A stretch of 35,512 bases of DNA from an uncultured Acidimicrobiales bacterium (lineage in GTDB: Bacteria > Actinomycetota > Acidimicrobiia > Acidimicrobiales > Iamiaceae): the NCBI GenBank assembly GCA_937926025.1, contig CALANQ010000145.1, positions 1 through 35,512 of the forward strand. The letters run 5' to 3'. Both the position numbers and the translations under genes were made by a program. The notes below the pieces were generated by a model, which did not search any database, was not told the DNA's origin, and saw only the letters and a list, made by a program, of their open reading frames with translations. Of this stretch, positions 1-9,043 are shown one piece after another (the stretch's first letter is position 1; each line of letters opens with the position of its first letter).

Positions 1-242
1 AACAGCCAGAGGCGGACCTCGTCGTCGACGGGCAGATCGGCGCGGCGCCGCCAGGCCACCGCGAACGCATCGGCCGCCACGTCGTCGGCGTCGGCGTCCG
101 ACGTGCAGCGCCGGCGGGCGAACCACCACACCGGGTCCAGGTGGTGCTCGACCAGCCGGCGGAAGGCCGCGTCGTCCTCGGACCCGGCGTCGAGCTCGCA
201 CCCGGCCGGAGGCGGTCCACCTCCGGCTCGGTCTGCCGCCAT
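1..242 (-). CDS. ECF sigma factor, N-terminal part (runs off the left edge)
   Basis: The minus strand from position 242 reads about 80 residues before the window ends. The translated part has the look of sigma-70 region 2: a short leader, then FRRLVEHHLDPVWWFARRR, an acidic ADADADDVAADAF stretch and AVAWRRRADLP, which is the usual 'DAEDVVQETFLRAWR' region of ECF sigma factors. Region 4 lies outside the window. The ATG at 242 is chosen because GGTGA lies about 8 nt upstream; an in-frame GTG at 254 is an alternative without an obvious ribosome binding site. It lies downstream of the ABC exporter gene on the same strand with a gap under 100 bp, so co-transcription is possible. Family assignment is fairly firm, specific function unknown. 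Confidence 0.7.
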   Translation of the reverse strand, partial: MAADRAGGGPPPAGCELDAGSEDDAAFRRLVEHHLDPVWWFARRRCTSDADADDVAADAFAVAWRRRADLPVDDEVRLWL

Positions 243-338
243 CCGATCGCTCACCCGGTCCACCACCGCTGCATGTCCGCCACCGGCCCCGATCTTTCAC
301 GACCGGTGGCCGGAGGCGAGTGGTGCAACGGCGGAGGA

Positions 339-2162
<1,824 letters not shown>

Positions 2163-2228
2163 CGGGGCTCCGGGGAGGCTGAGCAAGGGTCGGGTGCCGG
2201 GACGGGCGAGTCAATAACGATGCGATCA

Positions 2229-2252
2229 CGATATATCGGAACCGTATCGGAA
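2229..2252. promoter_or_regulatory. Possible operator upstream of the ABC exporter
   Basis: A relatively AT-rich island in the 220-bp gap upstream of the exporter holds a 10-bp palindrome CGATATATCG (2229-2238) and two direct copies of TATCGGAA (2234-2241 and 2245-2252) with an 11-bp period, about one helical turn. On the exporter strand TTGCAT and TATATC with a 16-bp spacer overlap these repeats and could be the promoter. A repressor such as a TetR or PadR family protein would fit, but none is encoded in the window. This is inference from pattern only. Confidence 0.35.
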
Positions 2253-2382
2253 TGCAACACCCGGGGATCGGCCGATCAGGCGCGCCACCGCCACCCCGGC
2301 CAACCCGTCCATGGTGTCAGGGGGCAGACGGCGGGGCGAGGGGAATTTCATCGGCGCGATCCGGGCACCGGATCGCCGCGTC

Positions 2383-3762
2383 CTACGAGGACCGCTGCGC
2401 CCACCACGCGTCGAGCCGGGCGTAGGCCTCGTCCTCGGAGAGCGGGCCCTCCTCCAGCCGGATCTCCAGCAGGTGCTCCAGCGCCTGCCCGATCTCCCGA
2501 CCGGGCGGGATGCCCAGGTGGTCCATCACCTGCTTGCCGTCGAGATCGGGTCGGATGGCGTCGAGCTCCTCCTGCTCCCGCAGGGCCACCACCCGCTCCT
2601 TGAAGTCCGCCATGCGCTGCGCCAGCTGGGCCGCCTTGCGCTTGTTGCGGGTGGTGCAGTCGCTGGCCGTGAGGTCGACCAGGCGGTCGTACTGGTCGCC
2701 GGCGTCGCGCACGAAGCGGCGGACCGCGGAGTCCGTCCAGCCGTCTCCGTAGCCGTGGAACCGCAGGTGCAGGTACACGAGCTTGCGCACGGCCTCGACG
2801 TCGTCGGCCGAGTACTTGAGCGCCTTCATCCGGTCGCGAGCCATGCGGGCGCCGACCACCTCGTGGTGGTGGAACGTCACGCCCCCATCGGTGAACGCCC
2901 GGGTCCGGGGCTTGCCGACGTCGTGCAGGAGCGCGGCGAGGCGCACCAGCCGCTCCGGCTCGGTCTTGGCCACCACCGCGATGGTGTGGGCCAGCACGTC
3001 CTTGTGGTGGTGGATGGGATCCTGCTCCAGGCGCATCGTGGTGAGCTCCGGGAGGAACTGGTCGGCGAGGCCGGTGTCGACGATGAACCACAGGCCGGCC
3101 GACGGGTCCGGCACCACCAGCAGCTTGTCGAGCTCGTCGCGGATGCGCTCCGCCGACACGATCTCCAGGCGATGGGCGTTGGCCCGCACCGCCGCCACCA
3201 GCTCCGGCACCGGCTCCAGGCCGTAGCCGGCGAGGAAGCGGGCGGCTCGCAGCATGCGCAGCGGATCGTCGGTGAACGACACCTCAGGTGCCAGCGGCGT
3301 GCGCAGGCGCCCGGCAGCCAGGTCGACCGCCCCGTCGAACGGGTCGATCAGCTGCGGGTCGGGCAGCTCCAGCGCCATGGCGTTCACGGTGAAGTCGCGG
3401 CGCGCCAGGTCGTCGACGATGTCGGTGCCGAACGCCACCTCGGGCTTGCGGGAGTCCGGCGCGTAGGACTCGGCCCGGTGGGTGGTGATCTCGAAGGGCC
3501 GGTCGCCCACCTTCACCCCGATGGTGCCGAACCGCTCCCCCTGGTTCCACAGGGCGTCCACCACCGGGCCCACCGCGGCCTTGATCTGGTCGGGCGTGGC
3601 GTCGGTGGTGAGGTCGATGTCGGTGGCGGGATCCAGGTCCTTGCCGAGCAGCTGGTCCCGCACGATCCCGCCCACCAGATACGCGCGGTGGCCCGCGCCG
3701 ACCAGGGCCTCGGCCACGGGCCGGACCTCGTCGAGCACCGGCTGCAGTCGGGAGGGGATCAC
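2383..3762 (-). CDS. CCA tRNA nucleotidyltransferase / poly(A) polymerase family, with HD domain
   Basis: The 459-residue product adds or repairs the 3'-CCA of tRNA. Visible motifs are the nucleotidyltransferase GGIVRD (31-36), the metal-binding DID (48-50), RRDFTVNAMA (121-130), DDPLRMLRAARF (about 165-176) and an HD phosphohydrolase domain around LAALLHDVGK (His280-Asp281). The order and length fit the bacterial HD-containing enzymes (mycobacterial pcnA is at the same place relative to the origin). The reading frame is open further upstream, but the homologous region begins at VIPSRLQPVL, so GTG 3762 is chosen; TAGCTT seven bases upstream suggests a leaderless mRNA. The tRNA-Ile in this window does not encode CCA, consistent with a need for this enzyme. 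Confidence 0.93.
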   Translation of the reverse strand: MIPSRLQPVLDEVRPVAEALVGAGHRAYLVGGIVRDQLLGKDLDPATDIDLTTDATPDQIKAAVGPVVDALWNQGERFGTIGVKVGDRPFEITTHRAESYAPDSRKPEVAFGTDIVDDLARRDFTVNAMALELPDPQLIDPFDGAVDLAAGRLRTPLAPEVSFTDDPLRMLRAARFLAGYGLEPVPELVAAVRANAHRLEIVSAERIRDELDKLLVVPDPSAGLWFIVDTGLADQFLPELTTMRLEQDPIHHHKDVLAHTIAVVAKTEPERLVRLAALLHDVGKPRTRAFTDGGVTFHHHEVVGARMARDRMKALKYSADDVEAVRKLVYLHLRFHGYGDGWTDSAVRRFVRDAGDQYDRLVDLTASDCTTRNKRKAAQLAQRMADFKERVVALREQEELDAIRPDLDGKQVMDHLGIPPGREIGQALEHLLEIRLEEGPLSEDEAYARLDAWWAQRSS

Positions 3763-3769
3763 GCCGACG

Positions 3770-3775
3770 AAGCTA
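3770..3775 (-). promoter_or_regulatory. Candidate -10 box (TAGCTT) for a leaderless CCA-transferase mRNA
   Basis: TAGCTT fits the actinobacterial TANNNT -10 pattern and ends 7 nt before GTG 3762. No ribosome binding site is visible in between. No convincing -35 box is seen. Confidence 0.45.
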
Positions 3776-3869
3776 GGGGACGCCCTGGGGAACCCGTGAG
3801 TCCATTGGTCCCCCCGGACCCCCGACGGCCGTGCTTCAGGTGGTCCGGTCTCCTGCCGATGTGAACCGC

Positions 3870-5945
3870 ATGAGCCTTCGATTCGTGGGCGCGGCGGGAC
3901 TGACGGTGGCGCTCCTCCTTCCCGCTGCCGCCGCCTCGGCCACGCCGGCATCACCCGCCACCGGCACCCGCGCCCTCGCCCCCACGGCCTCCACCCCGAC
4001 CGCACCATCCGCACCGCGCAGCCCGGCGATCGCCCCCGGCCACGGCCAGGTGGTGGTGACGTGGACCGCGCCCGCCAGCACCGGAGGGTCGTCCCTCACG
4101 GCCTACCGGGTCCGCGTGACGCCGGGGAACCGCACCGTCACCGTGGCCGCACCGGCCACCGGCGCGACCGTCACCGGCCTGGCCGACGGCACCCAGGTGA
4201 CCGCCACGGTCGTCGCCCTCAACGCGGTCGGCACCAGCCCGGCGAGCTCCGCCGTCACCGCCATCCCCACCCCGCCGATCACGACCATCCCCGAGATCCC
4301 CGACGCCGGCCCCTACCAGAGCGTGACGACCGCGCCCGACGGGACCACCTTCGTCGCCACGCACGACGCCATCGCCGAGCTCCATCCCGACGGCACCACG
4401 ACGCCGCTCGCGCTCGGCACCGTCCAGCCTCAGGCCCTGACCGTCGCGCCGAACGGCGACCTGTTCTGGATCGACCGGGGGCCGACCGGCACCGGGTACC
4501 TCGTCCGCCGCCTGCACGACGGGTCGGTCACCACGGTCGCCGGCGGCGGCGATCCCGCGCAGGGCTGGCACCCGCCCGTCACCGCGGTGCCGGCGACCGA
4601 GGCGCTGCTGGTGTCGCCCCTCGATCTCGCGATCAGCCCCGTCGACGGCTCGGTGTTCCTCGTCGACTACCTCTGCAGCGTGGTCGAGCGCTTCACCGTG
4701 GGCGGGACCCTGTCGGTCGTCGCCGGCGACGCCACCACGACCTCGTGCAACGCGCACGGGGGCTTCGACGGTGACGGGGGTCCGGCTGTCGAGGCCCACC
4801 TCGATGTCCCGCAGGGCATCGCCGTCGACGACGACGGCGCGGTCTACGTGGCCGACACCGAGCAGAACCGCATCCGCCGCTTCACCGTGGGCGGCACGAT
4901 CAGCACGGTGGCCGGCAACGGGACCGAGACCACCAGCCCGGAGGCCGATGTGGCGGCCACCGCGACCGGTGTCTTCTCCCCGGCCCGCCTCGCCTGGGTC
5001 TCCGGCCGCGGCCTGCTGCTGGACTCCGGCGCCCGGGCCCGGCTCCTGGTGGGCGATCGACTGCTGCGCCTCGGAGACGATGCCTACGACCGCGCCGTGC
5101 TCGAGTCGACCGCCGACCCGGGCGAGGGTCCGCTCGGCGTCAACGACACCACCCGGGATGTGACCTGGGACGGCACGACGCTGCGCGGCATCTACCTGAT
5201 CCGCGAGGGCCAGGGAGACTGGCACATGGTCCTCCGGTCGATCGGCCCGTGGCTGCCGGCGAGCGAGCCGGCGGAGCACCCCGGGTTCGGGTCGTGGACG
5301 GACCTGGTGGTCCTGCACCACCGCGCCATCCTCGGTCGGCCGCCGACCGCGACCGAGCAGACCACGTGGACCGCCGCGCTCGAAGGCGGGTCGGCCACGC
5401 CAGGCGAGCTCGACGACGCGCTCCGCCGCTCCCCCGACAACACCGCGAACGTGGACCCGATCGTGCGCCTCTACCGCGCCTTCCTCGGTCGGGCCCCCGA
5501 CGCGTCCGGGGTGCGCTTCTGGATCAACCGCAAGCGGGCCGTCGCGCCGGCGCGCACCTGGAAGGTGGCCGACCTCGCCGCGCAGTTCACCGCGTCGAGC
5601 GAGTTCCAGCGGAAGTACGGGGAGCTCACCGACCGGCAGTTCGTCACCCACATCTACGGCGACGTGCTCGACCGCGACGGAGACCAGGCGGGCATCGACT
5701 TCTGGACCCGGCGGCTCGAGACCGGCCGCCAGACCCGGGCCCAGGTCATGCTCGGGTTCTCGGAGTCCAACGAGTACCGCCGCCAGCAGGCCGACACCAC
5801 CGACGTCGCCGTCGCCTACCTCGACCTGATCGGCCGGATGCCCACCGCACCCGAGACCGACGCCTGGGTCACGGCCGCCGCCGGGGGCACCACCCACGTC
5901 GAGCTCCTGGACCAGCTGGTCGTCGCTGCGCCCGGCCTCGTCTGA
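3870..5945 (+). CDS. Secreted FN3 / NHL beta-propeller / DUF4214 protein
   Basis: From ATG 3870 the product has 691 residues. It starts with a Sec-type signal peptide (MSLRF, a hydrophobic run, cleavage likely after AAAASA). A fibronectin type III domain follows (about residues 35-130; VVVTWTAPASTGGSSLTAYRV), then NHL-type propeller repeats (for example the region with GFDGDGGPA and VPQGIAVDDDGAVYVADTEQNRIRR, split here by motif), and finally two DUF4214-like repeats (YRAFLGRAPDASGVRFW and VLDRDGDQAGIDFW). No LPXTG or terminal membrane anchor is seen, so it is probably released or bound non-covalently. A role in surface binding or adhesion is a guess. Earlier in-frame starts exist (GTG 3831, 3861), but only the later start puts the signal peptide at the N-terminus. 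It is divergent from the CCA gene. Confidence 0.82.
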   Translation: MSLRFVGAAGLTVALLLPAAAASATPASPATGTRALAPTASTPTAPSAPRSPAIAPGHGQVVVTWTAPASTGGSSLTAYRVRVTPGNRTVTVAAPATGATVTGLADGTQVTATVVALNAVGTSPASSAVTAIPTPPITTIPEIPDAGPYQSVTTAPDGTTFVATHDAIAELHPDGTTTPLALGTVQPQALTVAPNGDLFWIDRGPTGTGYLVRRLHDGSVTTVAGGGDPAQGWHPPVTAVPATEALLVSPLDLAISPVDGSVFLVDYLCSVVERFTVGGTLSVVAGDATTTSCNAHGGFDGDGGPAVEAHLDVPQGIAVDDDGAVYVADTEQNRIRRFTVGGTISTVAGNGTETTSPEADVAATATGVFSPARLAWVSGRGLLLDSGARARLLVGDRLLRLGDDAYDRAVLESTADPGEGPLGVNDTTRDVTWDGTTLRGIYLIREGQGDWHMVLRSIGPWLPASEPAEHPGFGSWTDLVVLHHRAILGRPPTATEQTTWTAALEGGSATPGELDDALRRSPDNTANVDPIVRLYRAFLGRAPDASGVRFWINRKRAVAPARTWKVADLAAQFTASSEFQRKYGELTDRQFVTHIYGDVLDRDGDQAGIDFWTRRLETGRQTRAQVMLGFSESNEYRRQQADTTDVAVAYLDLIGRMPTAPETDAWVTAAAGGTTHVELLDQLVVAAPGLV

Positions 5946-5971
5946 CCGGCGCCGGCGCACCGGATCGGCAT

Positions 5972-6010
5972 CGGGTCACGCGTGCACCGCATCGGTGCAC
6001 CGGCGACCCG
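5972..6010. terminator. Bidirectional hairpin terminator between convergent genes
   Basis: Inner arms GTGCACCG (5982-5989) and CGGTGCAC (5993-6000) pair perfectly around a CAT loop. Outer arms CGGGTC (5972-5977) and GACCCG (6005-6010) extend the stem across a small internal loop. The hairpin sits between the 3' ends of the secreted-protein gene (plus) and the PilT-like gene (minus). There is no T-tract, as is common in high-GC actinobacteria. Confidence 0.6.
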
Positions 6011-6059
6011 ACGCGGGCCCCGCTGAGGGCGGCTCCGGGTCAGCGATCAGCGACAGCGG

Positions 6060-7142
6060 TCAGCGGAGGGTGGCGAGGCCGGCCTGCTGGACGGCGATGC
6101 GGAAGTCCTCGGGGTGGGCCGCCCGGTCGAGGGCCTCGTCGAGGCTGATCAGGTCCTCGCTGAACAGCTGGAAGAGGGCCTGGTCGAACGTGGCCATGCC
6201 GTGGTAGTCGCCCTCGGTCATCAGCTTCTCCAGCAGCGCCGGATCGGCGCCGCTGGCGATGGCGTCGCGCACCTTGGCGGTGGCGGTGACGGACTCGACG
6301 ACCGCCACGCGGCCGCGGCCGTCGGACCGATCGACCAGCCGCTGGCAGATGATGCCCCGCAGGACCCGGGCCAGCAGCTGGCGCACGTGCTCCTGCGCGT
6401 GCTTCTCCTGACGGTCGATGATCCAGCTCAGGGTGTCGATGACCGACAGCGTGTTCATGACGGCGATCACCAGGCGGCCGGCGGCGGCCACCGACAGCGC
6501 CTCGTTCACGGCGAGCGGGTCGACCAGGTCGCTGATGAAGATGACGTCGGCGTCCTGACGGGCCACCCGGCGCAGGGCGTCCACCACATCCGCGGTGTCG
6601 GCCCCGACCTCGCGCTGGCTGATGATGGCCTGGCGGTCTGCGTGCAGGACCTCGATCGGGTCCTCGATGGTCACGATGTGGCGCGACTGCGAAGCGTTGA
6701 TGTGGTCGATCATCGCCGCGGCCGTGGTGGTCTTCCCCGAGGCGGCCGGACCGGAGATGATCACCAGGCCGTCGCGGCTGCCGGCCAGATCGGCCACCAC
6801 CGGCGGGACCCCGAGATCGGCGATGGCGGGCGCACCGGGCACCACCCGGCGGATGGCCAGGCTCACCGAGCCGCGCTGGCGGTACACGTTGACGCGGAAG
6901 CGGCCGAGGCCGGGGACGCTGTGGGCCAGGTCGGTCTCGCCGGTCTCCTGGAACTCGGCGGCCTTGATGGGGGTGAGCAGCTCGCTGGCGAGCGCCTCGA
7001 TCTCCTCGGGGCCCAGCGGGTCGAGCGGGGTGCGCTCGAGCTTGCCGTTGCGGCGCAGGGCCGGGGGCGATCCCACCTTCACGAGCAGGTCCGAGCCCCG
7101 CTCCTCGAGCAGGTACTGCAGCAGTTCGACGACCTGCGTCAC
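6060..7142 (-). CDS. PilT-like secretion-ATPase family protein with altered catalytic boxes
   Basis: The 360-residue protein aligns along its length with the twitching-motility ATPase PilT: an N-terminal PAS-like domain with SDLLVKVGSPPALRRNG, then Walker A GPAASGKT (131-138) and the Asp box HIVTIEDPIE (155-164). However Walker B reads VIFISDLVD where PilT has VILVGEMRD, giving Asp205 in place of the catalytic Glu, and the His box reads GRLVIAVMNT (222-231) with Arg223 and Asn230 where PilT has His. ATP binding is likely kept; turnover is doubtful. No other pilus genes are near. GTG 7142 has GGAGG 6 nt upstream. It follows the deacetylase-family gene by 30 bp and is probably co-transcribed with it. 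It might act in pilus retraction or as a regulatory relative. Confidence 0.82.
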   Translation of the reverse strand: MTQVVELLQYLLEERGSDLLVKVGSPPALRRNGKLERTPLDPLGPEEIEALASELLTPIKAAEFQETGETDLAHSVPGLGRFRVNVYRQRGSVSLAIRRVVPGAPAIADLGVPPVVADLAGSRDGLVIISGPAASGKTTTAAAMIDHINASQSRHIVTIEDPIEVLHADRQAIISQREVGADTADVVDALRRVARQDADVIFISDLVDPLAVNEALSVAAAGRLVIAVMNTLSVIDTLSWIIDRQEKHAQEHVRQLLARVLRGIICQRLVDRSDGRGRVAVVESVTATAKVRDAIASGADPALLEKLMTEGDYHGMATFDQALFQLFSEDLISLDEALDRAAHPEDFRIAVQQAGLATLR

Positions 7143-7172
7143 GGGATGCCTCCGGTCAGGACACGCGCCTCC

Positions 7173-8204
7173 TCATGGAGACTGCAGGTATCCGTCGGCC
7201 AGCTCCCCCCGGATCTTGAGGGCTGCGCCGCACACTTCGGCTCCCGGTCCCCCGCTGGTGGCGGCCTCGGGGCGGTACCCGCCGTCGTCGACCAGCGCGG
7301 ACAGCACCGCACCCGTGCACCGGGAGAGGGCGTCGAGGTCGTACCCGCCCTCCAGGAACAGGAGCCGGCGCCCGGACGGAACCAGGTCGAGGAGGGCGAC
7401 GGTAAGGTCCGCGTAGTCGCCGGAGGTGAGCCCGAGGTCGGTGATGGGGTCGGCGCGGTGCGCGTCGAACCCGGCGGAGATCAGCAGCCAGGTGGGCTGC
7501 CACGCGGCCAGCGTCGGGATCACCACCTCGTCAAAGGCCCGCCGGAACACGTCGCCGGTGGTGAAGCTCGGGAACGGCAGGTTGAGCGTGGTGCCGAGCC
7601 CGGCCCCCACCCCGACCTCGCGGATGCCGCCCGTGCCCGGGTACTGCGGCCACTCGTGGGTGGACACGTAGAAGACGTCGGGGTCGTCCCAGAACAGATC
7701 CTGGGTGCCGTTGCCGTGGTGGGCGTCGTAGTCGACGATGGCGACCCGCTCGCCCTGGTCCCGCAGGGCGGCGGCGGCCACGGCCACGTTGTTGAAGAGG
7801 CAGAACCCCATGGCCTGGCTGGCCAGCGCGTGGTGGCCCGGGGGCCGGACGGCGCAGAACCCGGCCTCGCCCTCGCCGGCCTGGAGCCGGCGGATGACCT
7901 CCAGCCCGGCGCCGGCGGCCAGCAGCGCGGCGTCCCACGACTCGGCCACCACCGCGGTGTCGCCGTCGAGCTGCCCGCCCCCGGCGGCGCAGAACGACCG
8001 CAGCGCGCGCCGGTACGCCTCAGGGTGGATGCGCTCGAGCTCGGCGTCGGAGGCCACCGTCGGCTCCACCGCCACCAGCGCCTCGGCCAGCCCGGCCTGC
8101 TGCACGCCGAGCTGCACGGCCCGGAGCCGGGCCGGCGACTCGGGGTGCCCGCGCCCGGCGACGTGCTCCAGGTACCGGGGATGGGTCGCGTACAGGACCG
8201 GCAT
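7173..8204 (-). CDS. Histone deacetylase / AcuC family hydrolase
   Basis: This 343-residue protein belongs to the zinc-dependent deacetylase superfamily (AcuC, acetylpolyamine amidohydrolase and class I/II HDAC relatives). The catalytic His pair is in RPPGHHA (120-126), and the zinc ligands are expected to be Asp160 and His162 in DYDAHHGNGT and Asp247 in SAGFDAHRADP. GFCLFNN and LEGGYDLDAL, also typical of the family, are present. It should remove acyl groups from lysine side chains or polyamines in the cytoplasm; the substrate is not evident. A GNAT acetyltransferase is encoded divergently next door, which could be coincidence. ATG 8204 is preceded by TAGCCT at 7 nt, suggesting leaderless expression. 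Confidence 0.92.
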   Translation of the reverse strand: MPVLYATHPRYLEHVAGRGHPESPARLRAVQLGVQQAGLAEALVAVEPTVASDAELERIHPEAYRRALRSFCAAGGGQLDGDTAVVAESWDAALLAAGAGLEVIRRLQAGEGEAGFCAVRPPGHHALASQAMGFCLFNNVAVAAAALRDQGERVAIVDYDAHHGNGTQDLFWDDPDVFYVSTHEWPQYPGTGGIREVGVGAGLGTTLNLPFPSFTTGDVFRRAFDEVVIPTLAAWQPTWLLISAGFDAHRADPITDLGLTSGDYADLTVALLDLVPSGRRLLFLEGGYDLDALSRCTGAVLSALVDDGGYRPEAATSGGPGAEVCGAALKIRGELADGYLQSP

Positions 8205-8211
8205 GGGCCAC

Positions 8212-8217
8212 AGGCTA
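8212..8217 (-). promoter_or_regulatory. Candidate -10 box (TAGCCT) for a leaderless deacetylase-family mRNA
   Basis: TAGCCT fits TANNNT and ends 7 nt before ATG 8204, with no Shine-Dalgarno sequence between. No clear -35 box is visible. Confidence 0.45.
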
Positions 8218-8323
8218 CGGGCCGCCTGCGCCTCCCACCCCGGTCAGCGAGCCGGGAGCGCCCTCCTCAAGCACCTAAGGTCCCGAGGCGTGGTCGACAC
8301 CCCTCCGCCCCGGGTCAGGCGTC

Positions 8324-9043
8324 ATGGCCGCCGATGACCGCTGGTGGGGGGTGCGCGCCCGCCTCCAGGTGAGCGCGTGGCGCGGGACCGACCACACCGT
8401 GGTGATGAGCCCGCTGCCGGACCGGCCCGCGCCGGGCCCCGCCGACATCACCCGCGAGCTCGACGCCCTGACCGAGCGCGGGGTGCAGCGGGTCCTCACC
8501 GGCGCCCTGCACCACGGCGAGGTCGCCCCGTTCGCGGCGGCCGGCTTCGTGGAGCACGAGCGGCTGCACCTGCTCCGCCACGACCTCCGGGACCTGCCCG
8601 AGTCGGACCTGCCGGTGCGGCTGCGACGGGCGTGGCGGCGCGACCAGACCGAGGTGCTGGCCATCGACGCCGCGGCGTTCGACGAGTTCTGGGCGCTCGA
8701 CCGCTCCGGCCTCGACGACGCGGTGCGGGCCACCCCGGCCAGCCGGTTCCGGGTCGCCACCGACGACCGCACCATCGTCGGCTACGCCATCACCGGCCGC
8801 GCCGCGGATCGCGGGTACCTGCAGCGGCTGGCCGTCGACCCCGAGCGCCACCGGGCCGGCATCGGCCGGGCGATGGTGGTCGACAGCCTGCGCTGGCTGC
8901 GGCGCGCCGGCGCCCACGTGTGCGTGGTGAACACGCAGGAGCACAACGAGGGTGCGCTCGGGCTGTACCTGGCCACCGGGTTCGTCGTGGAACCCCACGG
9001 GTTGACCGTGCTCCGCTGCACGCTCGGCGGCCCGCGCCCGTGA
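8324..9043 (+). CDS. GNAT family N-acetyltransferase
   Basis: The C-terminal half of this 239-residue protein is a clear GNAT domain: GYLQRLAVDPERHRAGIGRAM is the acetyl-CoA-binding motif A (V-x-P-x-R-x-x-G-I-G-x-x), followed by VVDSLRWLRRAGAHVCVVNT and NEGALGLYLATGF, the typical motif B. The N-terminal half is less conserved and may be a degenerate second GNAT fold. The acyl acceptor is unknown. The stop codon overlaps the start of the DUF6049 gene by 4 bases (GTGA), so the two are translationally coupled. No good ribosome binding site precedes ATG 8324, and the exact start is uncertain. TAAGGT at 8276-8281 is a possible -10 box. Confidence 0.85.
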   Translation: MAADDRWWGVRARLQVSAWRGTDHTVVMSPLPDRPAPGPADITRELDALTERGVQRVLTGALHHGEVAPFAAAGFVEHERLHLLRHDLRDLPESDLPVRLRRAWRRDQTEVLAIDAAAFDEFWALDRSGLDDAVRATPASRFRVATDDRTIVGYAITGRAADRGYLQRLAVDPERHRAGIGRAMVVDSLRWLRRAGAHVCVVNTQEHNEGALGLYLATGFVVEPHGLTVLRCTLGGPRP

